A stretch of 64,000 nt of DNA from an uncultured Sutterella sp. (GCA_900545335.1 UQYP01000005.1:68369-132368); one strand, 5' to 3'; numbered from the stretch's first letter, positions 1 to 8,605 are shown. Made by a program: numbers and translations. The notes: generated from the letters alone by a model not told the origin.

Positions 1-2
1 TA

Positions 3-182
3 ACCCCTGTCGGCTTTGCTGAAAATCAACGCGATAGTACCAAAGAACATCGATTTGCAGAACCGGTCATCACATTGGGTGAATACAAGATGGTTCATCG
101 GCTGCAATCGATCAATGAAGTTCTGTGGTCTTATCACTTCGAACCTGAAACGAATCTCTATTTATGTCAATCTAAAATTTAG
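3..182 (+). CDS. csy2: Csy2 (Cas5f) C-terminal fragment, type I-F Cascade
   Basis: This open frame enters from the left edge and stops with TAG nine bases before csy3. It encodes the last 59 residues, ending in LYLCQSKI. Position immediately upstream of csy3-csy4 and a type I-F array identifies it as Csy2/Cas5f, which with Csy1 forms the foot of the type I-F surveillance complex and holds the crRNA 5' handle. The match to the Csy2 C-terminus (a Trp-Ser-Tyr stretch, then a terminal Leu-Tyr-Leu-Cys) is from memory of the family. The start and most of the gene lie outside the window, as do csy1, cas2-3 and cas1, if present. A 99-residue frame across the same bases is a shadow. Confidence 0.8.
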   Translation, partial: TPVGFAENQRDSTKEHRFAEPVITLGEYKMVHRLQSINEVLWSYHFEPETNLYLCQSKI

Positions 183-191
183 GAGCATATT

Positions 192-1190
192 ATGGCAAAC
201 GCATTTTCTATCCCCTCTGTTTTATCTTGTGAAAAGAAACTTGTCCCTTCTGATGCCCGCTTTTACGGAACGCAGTGGGAGCATCGTCACGAAGAAGGCA
301 ATCAAACTGCCCTGAAGTTGACCGAAAAATCTGTCAGAGGAACAATTTCAAACCGCACTAAGCAAAAAGATGTATTAAAACTTGATGCAGAACTCAGCGT
401 AGCTAACCTTCAGACTGTAGATGCATGCTCACTTTCCGAAGGTCAGGACACTCTGAAAGTCTGTTTTACCCTTAAAGTTCTCTCCGGTGTCCAAACACCC
501 TCTGCCTGCAATAACGAAGATTTTAGAAAAGTTTTTCATCAGCAAGTAGAAAACTACTTAAATAAAACTCACTGCAGGGAATTAGCACGCCGTTACGCTG
601 AAAATATCTCTAATGCCCGTTTCCTGTGGAGAAATCGTATCGGTGCAAACAAGATTGAAGTGATTGCAAAAGTAGAGGATAAAAAGTTTACTTTTGATGC
701 ATTTCAGTTCGGCCTTAATTTTGACTCCGACTCAGAAAATTCTCAGTTAACTGAGCTCTCTGAACTCATCGCCCAAGTACTGTGCGGCGAAAAACCCTTC
801 GTTCTTATTAATGTCGAAGCTTATGCGCAAGTCGGTCAGGCTCAAGAAGTGTATCCGAGTGAGGAACTTATTCTGGATAAAGGGCAGTCAAAGAAAAGCA
901 AGATCCTCTTTTCTGTAGATGGAATAGCGGCTATGCACTCACAAAAAGTCGGTAATGCCATCCGTACTATCGATACCTGGTACCCTGATTACTCTAACTT
1001 CGCCATTGCCATTGAACCTTACGGTGCTGTGACTACTCTTGGTAAAGCCTTCAGAACACCTGCCAATAAAAAAGACTTCTACACACTTTTTGATAGCTAT
1101 ATGAAAGGAGCAAAGCTCTCTGAAGTGGATGAGCACTATGTCATTGCAATATTGATTCGAGGCGGTGTATTCGGAGACAGTAAAAAATGA
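192..1190 (+). CDS. csy3: Csy3 (Cas7f), type I-F Cascade backbone subunit
   Basis: Encodes 332 aa, close to the ~340 aa typical of Csy3. Six copies of this protein polymerise along the crRNA spacer in the Csy complex. Strong family landmarks are visible: EKSVRGTISNR near residue 46, NLQTVD near 80, TLKV..TL and GVQTPSACN near 100-115, LARRYAENISNARFLWRNR near 140, EELILDKG, HSQKVGNAIRTIDTWYP near 255, and ANLIRGGVFG-like residues (AILIRGGVFG) at the end. An AGGAG Shine-Dalgarno lies six bases before the ATG. Its stop overlaps the csy4 start by four bases (ATGA), so the two are translationally coupled. Confidence 0.97.
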   Translation: MANAFSIPSVLSCEKKLVPSDARFYGTQWEHRHEEGNQTALKLTEKSVRGTISNRTKQKDVLKLDAELSVANLQTVDACSLSEGQDTLKVCFTLKVLSGVQTPSACNNEDFRKVFHQQVENYLNKTHCRELARRYAENISNARFLWRNRIGANKIEVIAKVEDKKFTFDAFQFGLNFDSDSENSQLTELSELIAQVLCGEKPFVLINVEAYAQVGQAQEVYPSEELILDKGQSKKSKILFSVDGIAAMHSQKVGNAIRTIDTWYPDYSNFAIAIEPYGAVTTLGKAFRTPANKKDFYTLFDSYMKGAKLSEVDEHYVIAILIRGGVFGDSKK

Positions 1191-1783
1191 GCAACTTAAA
1201 TTACTATCAAGAGATAGAACTCATTGAGCAGCCGGATGTCTCTATTGGCGTTATTTGGTCCAAGCTTTACACGCAACTGCATTTCGCTCTTGCCGATTTA
1301 AAGAACAAAACTGGCGTTCAAACAATTGGGATTTCATTTCCGGAATATAACGATCCGAACTTCCCGCTGGGAAGGCGCTTACGGCTTTTTGCTGCAACCG
1401 AAAAAGAACTGAATGAGCTGGCCGTCAGCCTTTGGCTTTCCAGACTAACTGATTACGTCAAGGTCAAAGATATTCACGCTGTACCCTTAAAAAGGGTTAG
1501 AGGATATGCAACATTTAGTCGAAAGGAAATAAAACGAAACCCAGAAGCTATTGCCAGAAGACGTGCACGAAAAGATCCGGGGATCACATATGAAGAGGCA
1601 CTTAGGAGAGCTAAGCTTCAAGAACGAGAGATTTGCTTGCTGCCTTTTGTAAGTTTAAATAGTTTAACTTCCGGTCAACGCTTTAAACTATTCATCGATC
1701 GTAAGGAGGAAACGGGACCAAGGGAAAGTCTTGAATTTTCAAGTTACGGACTGAGTAATAACACGGCTGTACCTATTTTTTAA
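1187..1783 (+). CDS. csy4: Csy4 (Cas6f) CRISPR repeat endoribonuclease
   Basis: Encodes 198 aa (family about 185-200). Csy4 cuts each repeat in the precursor crRNA at the base of its hairpin and stays bound to the 3' stem. By alignment with Pseudomonas Csy4 from memory, His32 (QLHFAL) matches the catalytic His29, and Ser159 (NSLTSGQ) matches Ser148. The arginine-rich RNA-binding helix is seen around residues 117-145 (AIARRRARK... EEALRRA). The C-terminus SSYGLSNNTAVPIF matches the family's YGLS...VPWF end. Start codon overlaps csy3. The array it processes begins 118 bases downstream in the expected orientation. Confidence 0.96.
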   Translation: MSNLNYYQEIELIEQPDVSIGVIWSKLYTQLHFALADLKNKTGVQTIGISFPEYNDPNFPLGRRLRLFAATEKELNELAVSLWLSRLTDYVKVKDIHAVPLKRVRGYATFSRKEIKRNPEAIARRRARKDPGITYEEALRRAKLQEREICLLPFVSLNSLTSGQRFKLFIDRKEETGPRESLEFSSYGLSNNTAVPIF

Positions 1784-1901
1784 ACTAATAAAAATTTTTA
1801 TTTAATATCAATCGGTTGCATCGAGGGACAAAATAAATGGTTTTAAAATCATTTTTTACCTAACTCTATGATGCAACTGATTTTTTTATCAAAAAGTTAC
1901 T
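1784..1901 (+). promoter_or_regulatory. CRISPR leader of the type I-F array
   Basis: AT-rich 118-base stretch between csy4 and the first repeat. It should hold the pre-crRNA promoter and the spacer-integration signals. It contains an interrupted inverted repeat, GTTGCATC at 1815-1822 and GATGCAAC at 1870-1877 (12 bp with one mismatch if extended), and an IHF consensus at its downstream end. Leader polarity is supported by perfect repeats on this side and decayed repeats at the far end. Confidence 0.75.
1887..1899 (+). promoter_or_regulatory. Perfect IHF consensus site beside first CRISPR repeat
   Basis: TATCAAAAAGTTA matches the IHF consensus WATCAANNNNTTR at every fixed position and ends two bases before repeat 1. 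IHF bends leader DNA for Cas1-Cas2 integration in type I-E and I-F systems (established knowledge); its role here is inferred. A chance match is possible in AT-rich DNA. Confidence 0.5.
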
Positions 1902-4900
1902 GTTCACTGCCGTGTAGGCAGTTTAGAAACCGTTCGACTAAAAAAGCACGTTTTACCATGATGTTCACTGCCGTGTAGGCAGTTTAGAAATACGCGTACC
2001 GTTTGCGGTGAGACGCCCATAAGTTCACTGCCGTGTAGGCAGTTTAGAAACGATCCTTATTCCGAAGAACAAGGGCGCATGGGTTCACTGCCGTGTAGGC
2101 AGTTTAGAAAACTAGAAAAGTGAGGCATTTATGGCAAAACGAGTTCACTGCCGTGTAGGCAGTTTAGAAAAAAGCCGCCCCGATTAGCTCAAAGCTCTCT
2201 TCGTTCACTGCCGTGTAGGCAGTTTAGAAATTAAAGCTATTGTCGCTTTCGTGTTCAATACCGTTCACTGCCGTGTAGGCAGTTTAGAAATACACGTTTG
2301 TTATGGGATCATTGGCAGGCTTGTTCACTGCCGTGTAGGCAGTTTAGAAAATAGGGTAAAAAATATGCGTAAAGATAGTTATGTTCACTGCCGTGTAGGC
2401 AGTTTAGAAATTGTATTGTGTTGGATCTTTTGATGAGGTTTCGTTCACTGCCGTGTAGGCAGTTTAGAAAAACTTAGATGGTCGAGTTTTGCAGGGAACA
2501 ACGTTCACTGCCGTGTAGGCAGTTTAGAAAAGGAAAAAAGGCTGATAATCACAGCCCTTGTCGTTCACTGCCGTGTAGGCAGTTTAGAAACACTCTTCCG
2601 GATTACACGAAACTCACTTCAGGTTCACTGCCGTGTAGGCAGTTTAGAAAAATATAACAAAGAATTGATGAAGATGGAGCAAGTTCACTGCCGTGTAGGC
2701 AGTTTAGAAACGAAATTCCCGTGTTATCCCCGATATCAGGGTGTTCACTGCCGTGTAGGCAGTTTAGAAAAACAAGGATTTATTTCATTGTGAGCATTTT
2801 TTGTTCACTGCCGTGTAGGCAGTTTAGAAATCGAAAATGTTACAGATTCTCAATACCGACAGGTTCACTGCCGTGTAGGCAGTTTAGAAAAAACACACTC
2901 TAATGTATTGTTGGGATTTTCCAGTTCACTGCCGTGTAGGCAGTTTAGAAAAAAATTTTCTGACTTCTCGACGGGTTTCCTTAGTTCACTGCCGTGTAGG
3001 CAGTTTAGAAAAAATGAGAACGAAGAATTTCAGTATAACGTGTGTTCACTGCCGTGTAGGCAGTTTAGAAATGAAGATGGTTCTCTGCATGTTGAGCATT
3101 TTCGTTCACTGCCGTGTAGGCAGTTTAGAAAGGCAACCGATACATTGACCACACGGAAGATAAGTTCACTGCCGTGTAGGCAGTTTAGAAAGATAGTTGG
3201 AATAGAAGGACTTAATTTTCTAGGTTCACTGCCGTGTAGGCAGTTTAGAAAACAGAGTCCTCAAAATCTCGTTGATCAAACTTGGTTCACTGCCGTGTAG
3301 GCAGTTTAGAAATTAGTTGCAGACGTTTGCGCTTGACTGGCTGCGTTCACTGCCGTGTAGGCAGTTTAGAAAATTGTGATGCCTGCCGTGATCGAAACAT
3401 CCGTGTTCACTGCCGTGTAGGCAGTTTAGAAATGAGCAGCAGGAACTTGTAAGGTTGATCCGTTGTTCACTGCCGTGTAGGCAGTTTAGAAATAATTTTA
3501 TTGTCCCAATAATCGCCTTCTTCTGTTCACTGCCGTGTAGGCAGTTTAGAAAATCCGGGTAACGCGGCATTACCAAAGGCAAACGTTCACTGCCGTGTAG
3601 GCAGTTTAGAAAATCGACATAGAGAAAAGCCGCCGATTGATCAGGTTCACTGCCGTGTAGGCAGTTTAGAAAAATAGGACTTTTTACAGTATCTGAGCCA
3701 TTGTGTTCACTGCCGTGTAGGCAGTTTAGAAATTCGTTTGATACTCTTGCTCTAACTTCATCAAGTTCACTGCCGTGTAGGCAGTTTAGAAATCGGAGAA
3801 CAGGCGATTAGTAATGATGAAATTGTTCACTGCCGTGTAGGCAGTTTAGAAATGTACTCGCTCACCTCGGAGAACAGGCTATTAGTTCACTGCCGTGTAG
3901 GCAGTTTAGAAAGTGATGAGGCGTTTCAATCGGCACTTGAAACGGTTCACTGCCGTGTAGGCAGTTTAGAAAATGAAAAAAGATGGTGTTAGAGGTGATT
4001 CCAAGTTCACTGCCGTGTAGGCAGTTTAGAAATTCTGAATCGAATTCAATGTCGTAAGCGAAATGTTCACTGCCGTGTAGGCAGTTTAGAAATCTCGATG
4101 GGGGCTACTACATTAAGCTAAAAAGTTCACTGCCGTGTAGGCAGTTTAGAAATCCCAAGGTGGCTTTACGCCTGTGGGCCTCCAGTTCACTGCCGTGTAG
4201 GCAGTTTAGAAAGACACAAGTGGGTTGAAAAGAACCTCGAGGGCGTTCACTGCCGTGTAGGCAGTTTAGAAATCCCAAGCTGGGCCGGGTGGCAAAAGCT
4301 GTCTGTTCACTGCCGTGTAGGCAGTTTAGAAAGGTTGATGCGGGGCAAACAAACTCTTTAATGAGTTCACTGCCGTGTAGGCAGTTTAGAAATACAGCTC
4401 AAAAACATTCAAAAGATCCTTCATGTTCACTGCCGTGTAGGCAGTTTAGAAATAAGCGTGAGGGGAGCTACTTAGTCGCTGATGGTTCACTGCCGTGTAG
4501 GCAGTTTAGAAATGTTTATAGCGTGCCTGGTTTAGTTGATCATTGTTCACTGCCGTGTAGGCAGTTTAGAAACTGTCCACCACGAAGCACACGACGAGCA
4601 CGACGTTCACTGCCGTGTAGGCAGTTTAGAAAGTCAAAGATTTACAAACACTTTAGGAAAGTTAGTTCACTGCCGTGTAGGCAGTTTAGAAATCATGGCC
4701 AGACAAAGAGCGTCCAGAATAACGGTTCACTGCCGTGTAGGCAGTTTAGAAAACTTTGCTTTAATACCCCATCCGTCTTTGTCTGTTCACTGCCGTGTAG
4801 GCAGTTTAGAAATGCCTGATCCATGTCTCGGTCCATCACCAACTGTTCACTGCCGTGTAGGCAGTTTAGAAAGCTGGTGTTTCTTCGGCTATGGACTATA

Positions 4901-5232
4901 AAACGTTCACTGCCGTGTAGGCAGTTTAGAAATTTTCCTGTCATGAGCCATTCGGCGCTTACGCGTTCACTGCCGTGTAGACAGTTTAGAAAGAACGGCG
5001 GAGGACTTTATTTTAAGTTTAACTGTTCACTGCCGTATAGGCAGTTTAGAAAAGGAATCCGGTAGCCCGATTGCTGTGTACCGCGTTCACTGCCGTGTAG
5101 GCAGTTTAGAAATACTACACTCATCAAGATAGCGGTCTTTGCTTGTTCACTGTCGTGTAGGCAGTTTGAAAAATGAGTACCTAAAGTGCAACCCGTTTGG
5201 ATGGGTTCGCTGCTGAACTGGCGGCTCAGAAA
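1902..5232 (+). CRISPR. Type I-F CRISPR array, 55 repeats plus one decayed repeat
   Basis: The 28-nt repeat begins GTTCACTGCC and ends GTTTAGAAA, with a 5-bp CTGCC/GGCAG stem around a GTGTA loop, the type I-F repeat class. Repeats start at 1902, 1963, then every 60 bases from 2023 to 2863, 2924 to 3224 and 3285 to 5145: 55 copies. Spacers are 32 nt, except the 1st, 17th and 23rd at 33 nt. Repeats are identical up to 4905. Substitutions occur only in those at 4965, 5025 and 5145; a heavily decayed copy follows at 5205. Cleavage after base 20 would leave the 8-nt handle UUUAGAAA. The 60-base period keeps frames open, producing spurious SLPCRQFRK-type ORFs. Confidence 0.99.
5205..5232 (+). repeat. 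Decayed terminal CRISPR repeat
   Basis: Exactly 60 bases after the last recognisable repeat lies a 28-base segment matching the consensus at 19 of 28 positions (begins GTTCGCTGCT, ends CTCAGAAA). The stem is still pairable as CTGCT/GGCGG using two G-U pairs. It marks the leader-distal end of the array. Confidence 0.7.
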
Positions 5233-5368
5233 AATTCAATGTCACAAGGTATTTACTATTCTCATTCAGTCGAGAAATTTAAAGAAAAACCCGTACAATC
5301 CCCCTTAAGCCTGATACTAACAGGGAAGGCAAACAACATACTTAAAAAATATTGCGGAAATAGGGAAT

Positions 5369-6700
5369 ATGACCTCTATTGAAAAACCTAAAATGACGTG
5401 CCTGCAGTTGACGATGGCCGTCATGCTGAACATGCTGGGTTCATCAATTATTTTAATGCCGACCAAATTGGCTGAAGTCGGCACTCAGTCTATTCTCGCC
5501 TGGCTTGTCACAATCAGCGGGGCAACAGCCATTGCCTATACCTTTGCAAAATGCGGGATGTTCAGCCGAAAAAGCGGTGGTCTGGGCGGATATGCCTCAT
5601 ATGCATTCGGGAAATCCGGAAGTTTTATCGCAAACTTCAGTTACGGTGTTTCTTTAATTATTGCTAACCTCACGATTGCCATTTCCATCGTGGGTTACGT
5701 CATGGTGCTTTTTGAGTGGAACCTCACGCCGCTTGAGATGGGTTTAGCCAGTATTTTTGTGATTTGGCTTTGCAGTCTTCCTAATATCGGGGGCGCCCGT
5801 TTCATCGGACAACTTTCGCACTTTTCCAATTACGGCATCTTGATTCCGATTCTGATTTTGACCGTTATCGGTTGGAATTGGTTCTCTGTTGACCGCTACG
5901 TTGAGGCGTGGAATCCCCAAAATCTGACGCCTTTTGAGGGTCTTTCGGCAGCTATATCTATGACCCTTTGGGGCTTTTTGGGTCTTGAGACCGCATGCGC
6001 CAACTCTGAAGCCGTAGAAAATCCCGAGAAATCCGTCCCCCGAGCCATGGTGCTTGCAACGATCGGCGCCGGTGTCGTTTATATTCTGGCCAACAACATC
6101 AGCTTCGGCATTGTTGACAATGCTATCCTCTCCCGATCTACCGCTCCTTTCGGTTTGGTCTTTGCAACAATGTTTAGTCCGGAAGTCGGTAAGTTCGTGA
6201 TGGCACTCATGGCTTTAGCCTGTGCCGGGTGTCTTACAAGCTGGCAATTTACTATTGCAGAAGTTTTCCGCGTGTCTGCCAAGGAAGGGTACTTTCCTAA
6301 GATTTTCTCAAAAGTGAGCCATTTAAACGTCCCGATTGCAGGCATCGTTATTATTTTGCTTTTGCAGTCTTTAGCTGCACTTTTGACAGTCGACCCCAGA
6401 CTTGAGCAACAGTTTTACATCCTTAAGGACTTAGCGGTTGTCACCAACCTCGTCCCCTATCTTTTAGCCTTTGCTGCAGTGAATGTGATTTTGCACAGAG
6501 AACCGGTTAATAATCCGTCTATTGTGAGACGTACAACCATTGTTGCCTCTTTTGCATCGGCATATTCTCTTTATGCGCTTTATGCCTGCGGCCCGAACGC
6601 CATGATGTGGGGAGCGCTTGCGACCTTTGTGGGTATTTGGCTTTACGGCTACGCCGCCAAATCTCTTGAAATAAAAGGTAAGCTTCGCGGCAACGAATAA
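5369..6700 (+). CDS. potE: PotE-type putrescine/ornithine antiporter (APC superfamily)
   Basis: Encodes 443 aa; E. coli PotE has 439. A twelve-helix inner-membrane protein that takes up putrescine or exchanges it for ornithine. It matches PotE across its length: NMLGSSIILMPTKLAEVGT at the start, AKCGMFSRKSGGLGGYASYAFGKSG near residue 65-90, ISMTLWGFLGLETACANSEAVENPE near 200-225, and WQFTIAEVFRVSAKEGYFPKIFSKV near 290-315. An AGGGA lies just before the ATG at 5369. No ornithine decarboxylase (speF) partner is adjacent: upstream is the CRISPR array, downstream a tRNA. The 136 bases between array and gene presumably hold its promoter; I see no strong motif. Substrate is inferred from similarity; a related diamine/amino-acid exchange is possible. 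Confidence 0.88.
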   Translation: MTSIEKPKMTCLQLTMAVMLNMLGSSIILMPTKLAEVGTQSILAWLVTISGATAIAYTFAKCGMFSRKSGGLGGYASYAFGKSGSFIANFSYGVSLIIANLTIAISIVGYVMVLFEWNLTPLEMGLASIFVIWLCSLPNIGGARFIGQLSHFSNYGILIPILILTVIGWNWFSVDRYVEAWNPQNLTPFEGLSAAISMTLWGFLGLETACANSEAVENPEKSVPRAMVLATIGAGVVYILANNISFGIVDNAILSRSTAPFGLVFATMFSPEVGKFVMALMALACAGCLTSWQFTIAEVFRVSAKEGYFPKIFSKVSHLNVPIAGIVIILLLQSLAALLTVDPRLEQQFYILKDLAVVTNLVPYLLAFAAVNVILHREPVNNPSIVRRTTIVASFASAYSLYALYACGPNAMMWGALATFVGIWLYGYAAKSLEIKGKLRGNE

Positions 6701-6707
6701 CGAACGG

Positions 6708-6735
6708 ATGGGCAACTGCTTAACTGCTTGCCCAT
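6708..6735 (+). terminator. Hairpin after potE
   Basis: ATGGGCAA at 6708-6715 pairs with TTGCCCAT at 6728-6735 (8 bp, 12-nt loop), followed by TAATTTAT. The weak T-tract makes it a modest intrinsic terminator. Confidence 0.5.
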
Positions 6736-6850
6736 TAATTTATCTGATAAGAAATTAAAAAATCCATTCCACTAAACAGGATAGAGGTGAGTTTTTTAAA
6801 AAATCGTCGTAGAATAACACCTACAATTGATCTTGGATGTCCGAATCGAT

Positions 6851-6925
6851 ATCTCCATCGTCTAATGGTTAGGACATGACCCTCTCAAGGTCAGAATACG
6901 AGTTCAAATCTCGTTGGAGATACCA
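6851..6925 (+). tRNA. tRNA-Glu (anticodon CTC)
   Basis: Cloverleaf read by eye: acceptor ATCTCCA/TGGAGAT, D-arm with TAATGGTTAGGAC (typical of tRNA-Glu), anticodon stem TGACC/GGTCA with loop CTCTCAA giving CTC, T-arm ACGAG TTCAAAT CTCGT, then A and encoded CCA. It reads GAG codons. Most bacteria rely on tRNA-Glu(TTC), so this should be an accessory Glu isoacceptor; its first acceptor pair is A-U instead of the usual G-C. Confidence 0.93.
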
Positions 6926-7253
6926 AACTTTTTCCCCTTTCCTAAATTTCTGTTAGTTCTCTGTTTAACTCATTGATTTCTCGATTATTTTTTAATCAGA
7001 TAACTTTCATTCTTCATTAAACTTCATAAAATGAAGTACAAACGGACTCCCCAATTGTGAAATTTTTTCTCTCCTTTTTTAACTTTTGCACGTATTACTT
7101 GCACATCAAAAACAAAATTGTTATTTGTTTAGATCAAAAGATTTCATAATTTAGATCAAATAGCCTTAATACCTAGGGGAAAGCCTCGAGGCGTTTGATG
7201 GTTTAGTCCTTTAAAATTCGCGCGTATAAAAACTAATCCTCAGGAGAAAAACA
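6926..7253 (+). promoter_or_regulatory. dcuC upstream region with paired TTTAGATCAAA sites
   Basis: A 328-base gene-free stretch. Two copies of the 11-mer TTTAGATCAAA at 7128-7138 and 7150-7160 are spaced 22 bp, two helical turns. Each contains a perfect ATCAA half of the FNR box (TTGATNNNNATCAA); the other halves are degenerate (TTTGT and ATAAT). A regulator of the FNR/CRP family acting on dcuC is a reasonable inference. AGGAG at 7240-7244 precedes the dcuC ATG. Confidence 0.45.
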
Positions 7254-8522
7254 ATGACCTTACTGAACTGGGTCGCAGTTGTTGTCGTTATTCTGACGAT
7301 TGCTGCTCTCATTAAACGCTATGAAACGCGTTTGGTTCTCTTTACGGCCGGTTTAGTCCTCTGCTGCGTTTCCATGCAACCGATGACTGCCTTTAACGCG
7401 TTTGCCAAGTCCATGACTAACGGCGGTTTGATCATGGCTATTTGCGCCTCCATGGGTTTCGCTTATGTGTCTTCTTACACGAAGTGTGACCAACATTTGG
7501 TGCACTTGCTCTCTAAGCCGATCCGCGGCTTGGGCATTTTCCTCGTGCCGATCTGCACGGCTGTGACGATGATCATTAACATCGCCATTCCGTCTGCCAG
7601 TGGTTGTGCTGCTGCCGTGGGTTCTACGTTGATCCCGGTGATGCTGCGTGCCGGTATCAGCCCGGCTGCCGCTGCTGCTTCTGTGATGATGGGTACATAC
7701 GGTGGCGTGCTCTCTCCGGGTTCTGCTCACAACGTGTACATCGCCAAGATTTCCAACATGGAAATCATGGACTTCATTGCTTTGCATACCCCCTATAGCT
7801 TAGTGCTCTACGCTATCGGTATCGTCGGTATTCTCGTAATGTGCATCATCTTCAAGGATAAGGGTGCTGCCACTGACAACATCCAAGTCAATGTTGATAG
7901 CAAGCAAGAAGAAATCGAACACCCGAACGTGATTTACGCTATGGTTCCGTTGCTCCCGATCGTGATCTTGGTGCTCGGTAACTCTGTGTTGCCCGTCATC
8001 AAGATGGGTGTGGCTCAGGCCATGGTCTTGGGTGCTGTGCTCTGCTTACTCATCACCCGCGCTAACCCGCAGGAATTCTCGAAGACCTTCTTCGGTGGTT
8101 TGGGTAAAGGTTACGGCAACATCTTAGGTATCATCATCGCTGCCGGTGTGTTTGCCGCAGGTCTGCGCGCTGCCGGTTTGATCGACACCTTCATCGCTTT
8201 GCTGCGTGAAGCCAACGACATCGCCCGTTGGGGTGGTTCTATCGGCCCGTGGTTCTTGGGTACGATTACCGGTTCCGGTGACGCTGCTACGTTCGCCTTC
8301 AATGAAGCCGTTACGCCGCACGCCGCTTCCTTCGGTATGGATATCCCGCACTTGGGTGCCTTGGCCTTCTTGTCCGGCGCCTTGGGTCGTACCTCTTCTC
8401 CGATTGCCGGTGCCATGATGGTTGTAGCCGGTATCGCTATGGCTAACCCGGTTGAAGTCGCTAAGCGTACAATCGTTCCGTGCTTCATCGGTGTCGTCGT
8501 TCTGGCTCTCATCATCGTTTAG
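7254..8522 (+). CDS. dcuC: DcuC-family anaerobic C4-dicarboxylate transporter
   Basis: Encodes 422 aa; E. coli DcuC has 461. An inner-membrane carrier with about 12 hydrophobic segments, exporting succinate or exchanging C4-dicarboxylates during anaerobic growth. Family landmarks: PSASGCAAAVGSTLIPVMLRAGISPAAAAASVM near residues 110-140, LSPGSAHNVYIAKISNMEIMDF near 150-175, AAGVFAAGLRAAGLID near 300, TGSGDAATFAFNEA near 340, and LGRTSSPIAGAMMVVAGIA near 380. Coding DNA uses notably GC-rich third positions, as in highly expressed genes. A possible anaerobic regulator site pair lies upstream and a clear terminator downstream, so it is monocistronic. Exact substrate direction cannot be read from sequence. 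Confidence 0.85.
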   Translation: MTLLNWVAVVVVILTIAALIKRYETRLVLFTAGLVLCCVSMQPMTAFNAFAKSMTNGGLIMAICASMGFAYVSSYTKCDQHLVHLLSKPIRGLGIFLVPICTAVTMIINIAIPSASGCAAAVGSTLIPVMLRAGISPAAAAASVMMGTYGGVLSPGSAHNVYIAKISNMEIMDFIALHTPYSLVLYAIGIVGILVMCIIFKDKGAATDNIQVNVDSKQEEIEHPNVIYAMVPLLPIVILVLGNSVLPVIKMGVAQAMVLGAVLCLLITRANPQEFSKTFFGGLGKGYGNILGIIIAAGVFAAGLRAAGLIDTFIALLREANDIARWGGSIGPWFLGTITGSGDAATFAFNEAVTPHAASFGMDIPHLGALAFLSGALGRTSSPIAGAMMVVAGIAMANPVEVAKRTIVPCFIGVVVLALIIV

Positions 8523-8547
8523 TCAGAAATCGATAGTCATATGACTG

Positions 8548-8575
8548 AAAGGGCAGCCTCCGGGTTGCCCTTTTT
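8548..8575 (+). terminator. Rho-independent terminator of dcuC
   Basis: GGGCA at 8551-8555 pairs with TGCCC at 8566-8570 (extended by AA/TT), followed immediately by TTTTT at 8571-8575. Confidence 0.85.
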
Positions 8576-8605
8576 AGTATTTTGAAAAAGATAAATTCAA
8601 ATTTG

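Noticed and set aside
16..315. 99-aa ORF at the window start
   Set aside because: Runs across the csy2/csy3 boundary in another frame; the csy2 frame carries the recognisable C-terminus.
3313..3582. Minus-strand ORF with repeated FLNCLHGSE
   Set aside because: Reverse-strand translation of the same CRISPR repeats.
2251..5065. Several ORFs of 60-176 aa with repeated SLPCRQFRK or VHCRVGSLE motifs
   Set aside because: They are readings of the CRISPR repeats kept open by the 60-base period; no ribosome-binding sites, and motifs equal translations of the repeat.
5197..5382. 61-aa ORF between array and potE
   Set aside because: Begins inside the decayed repeat, has no ribosome-binding site or family features, and runs into potE.
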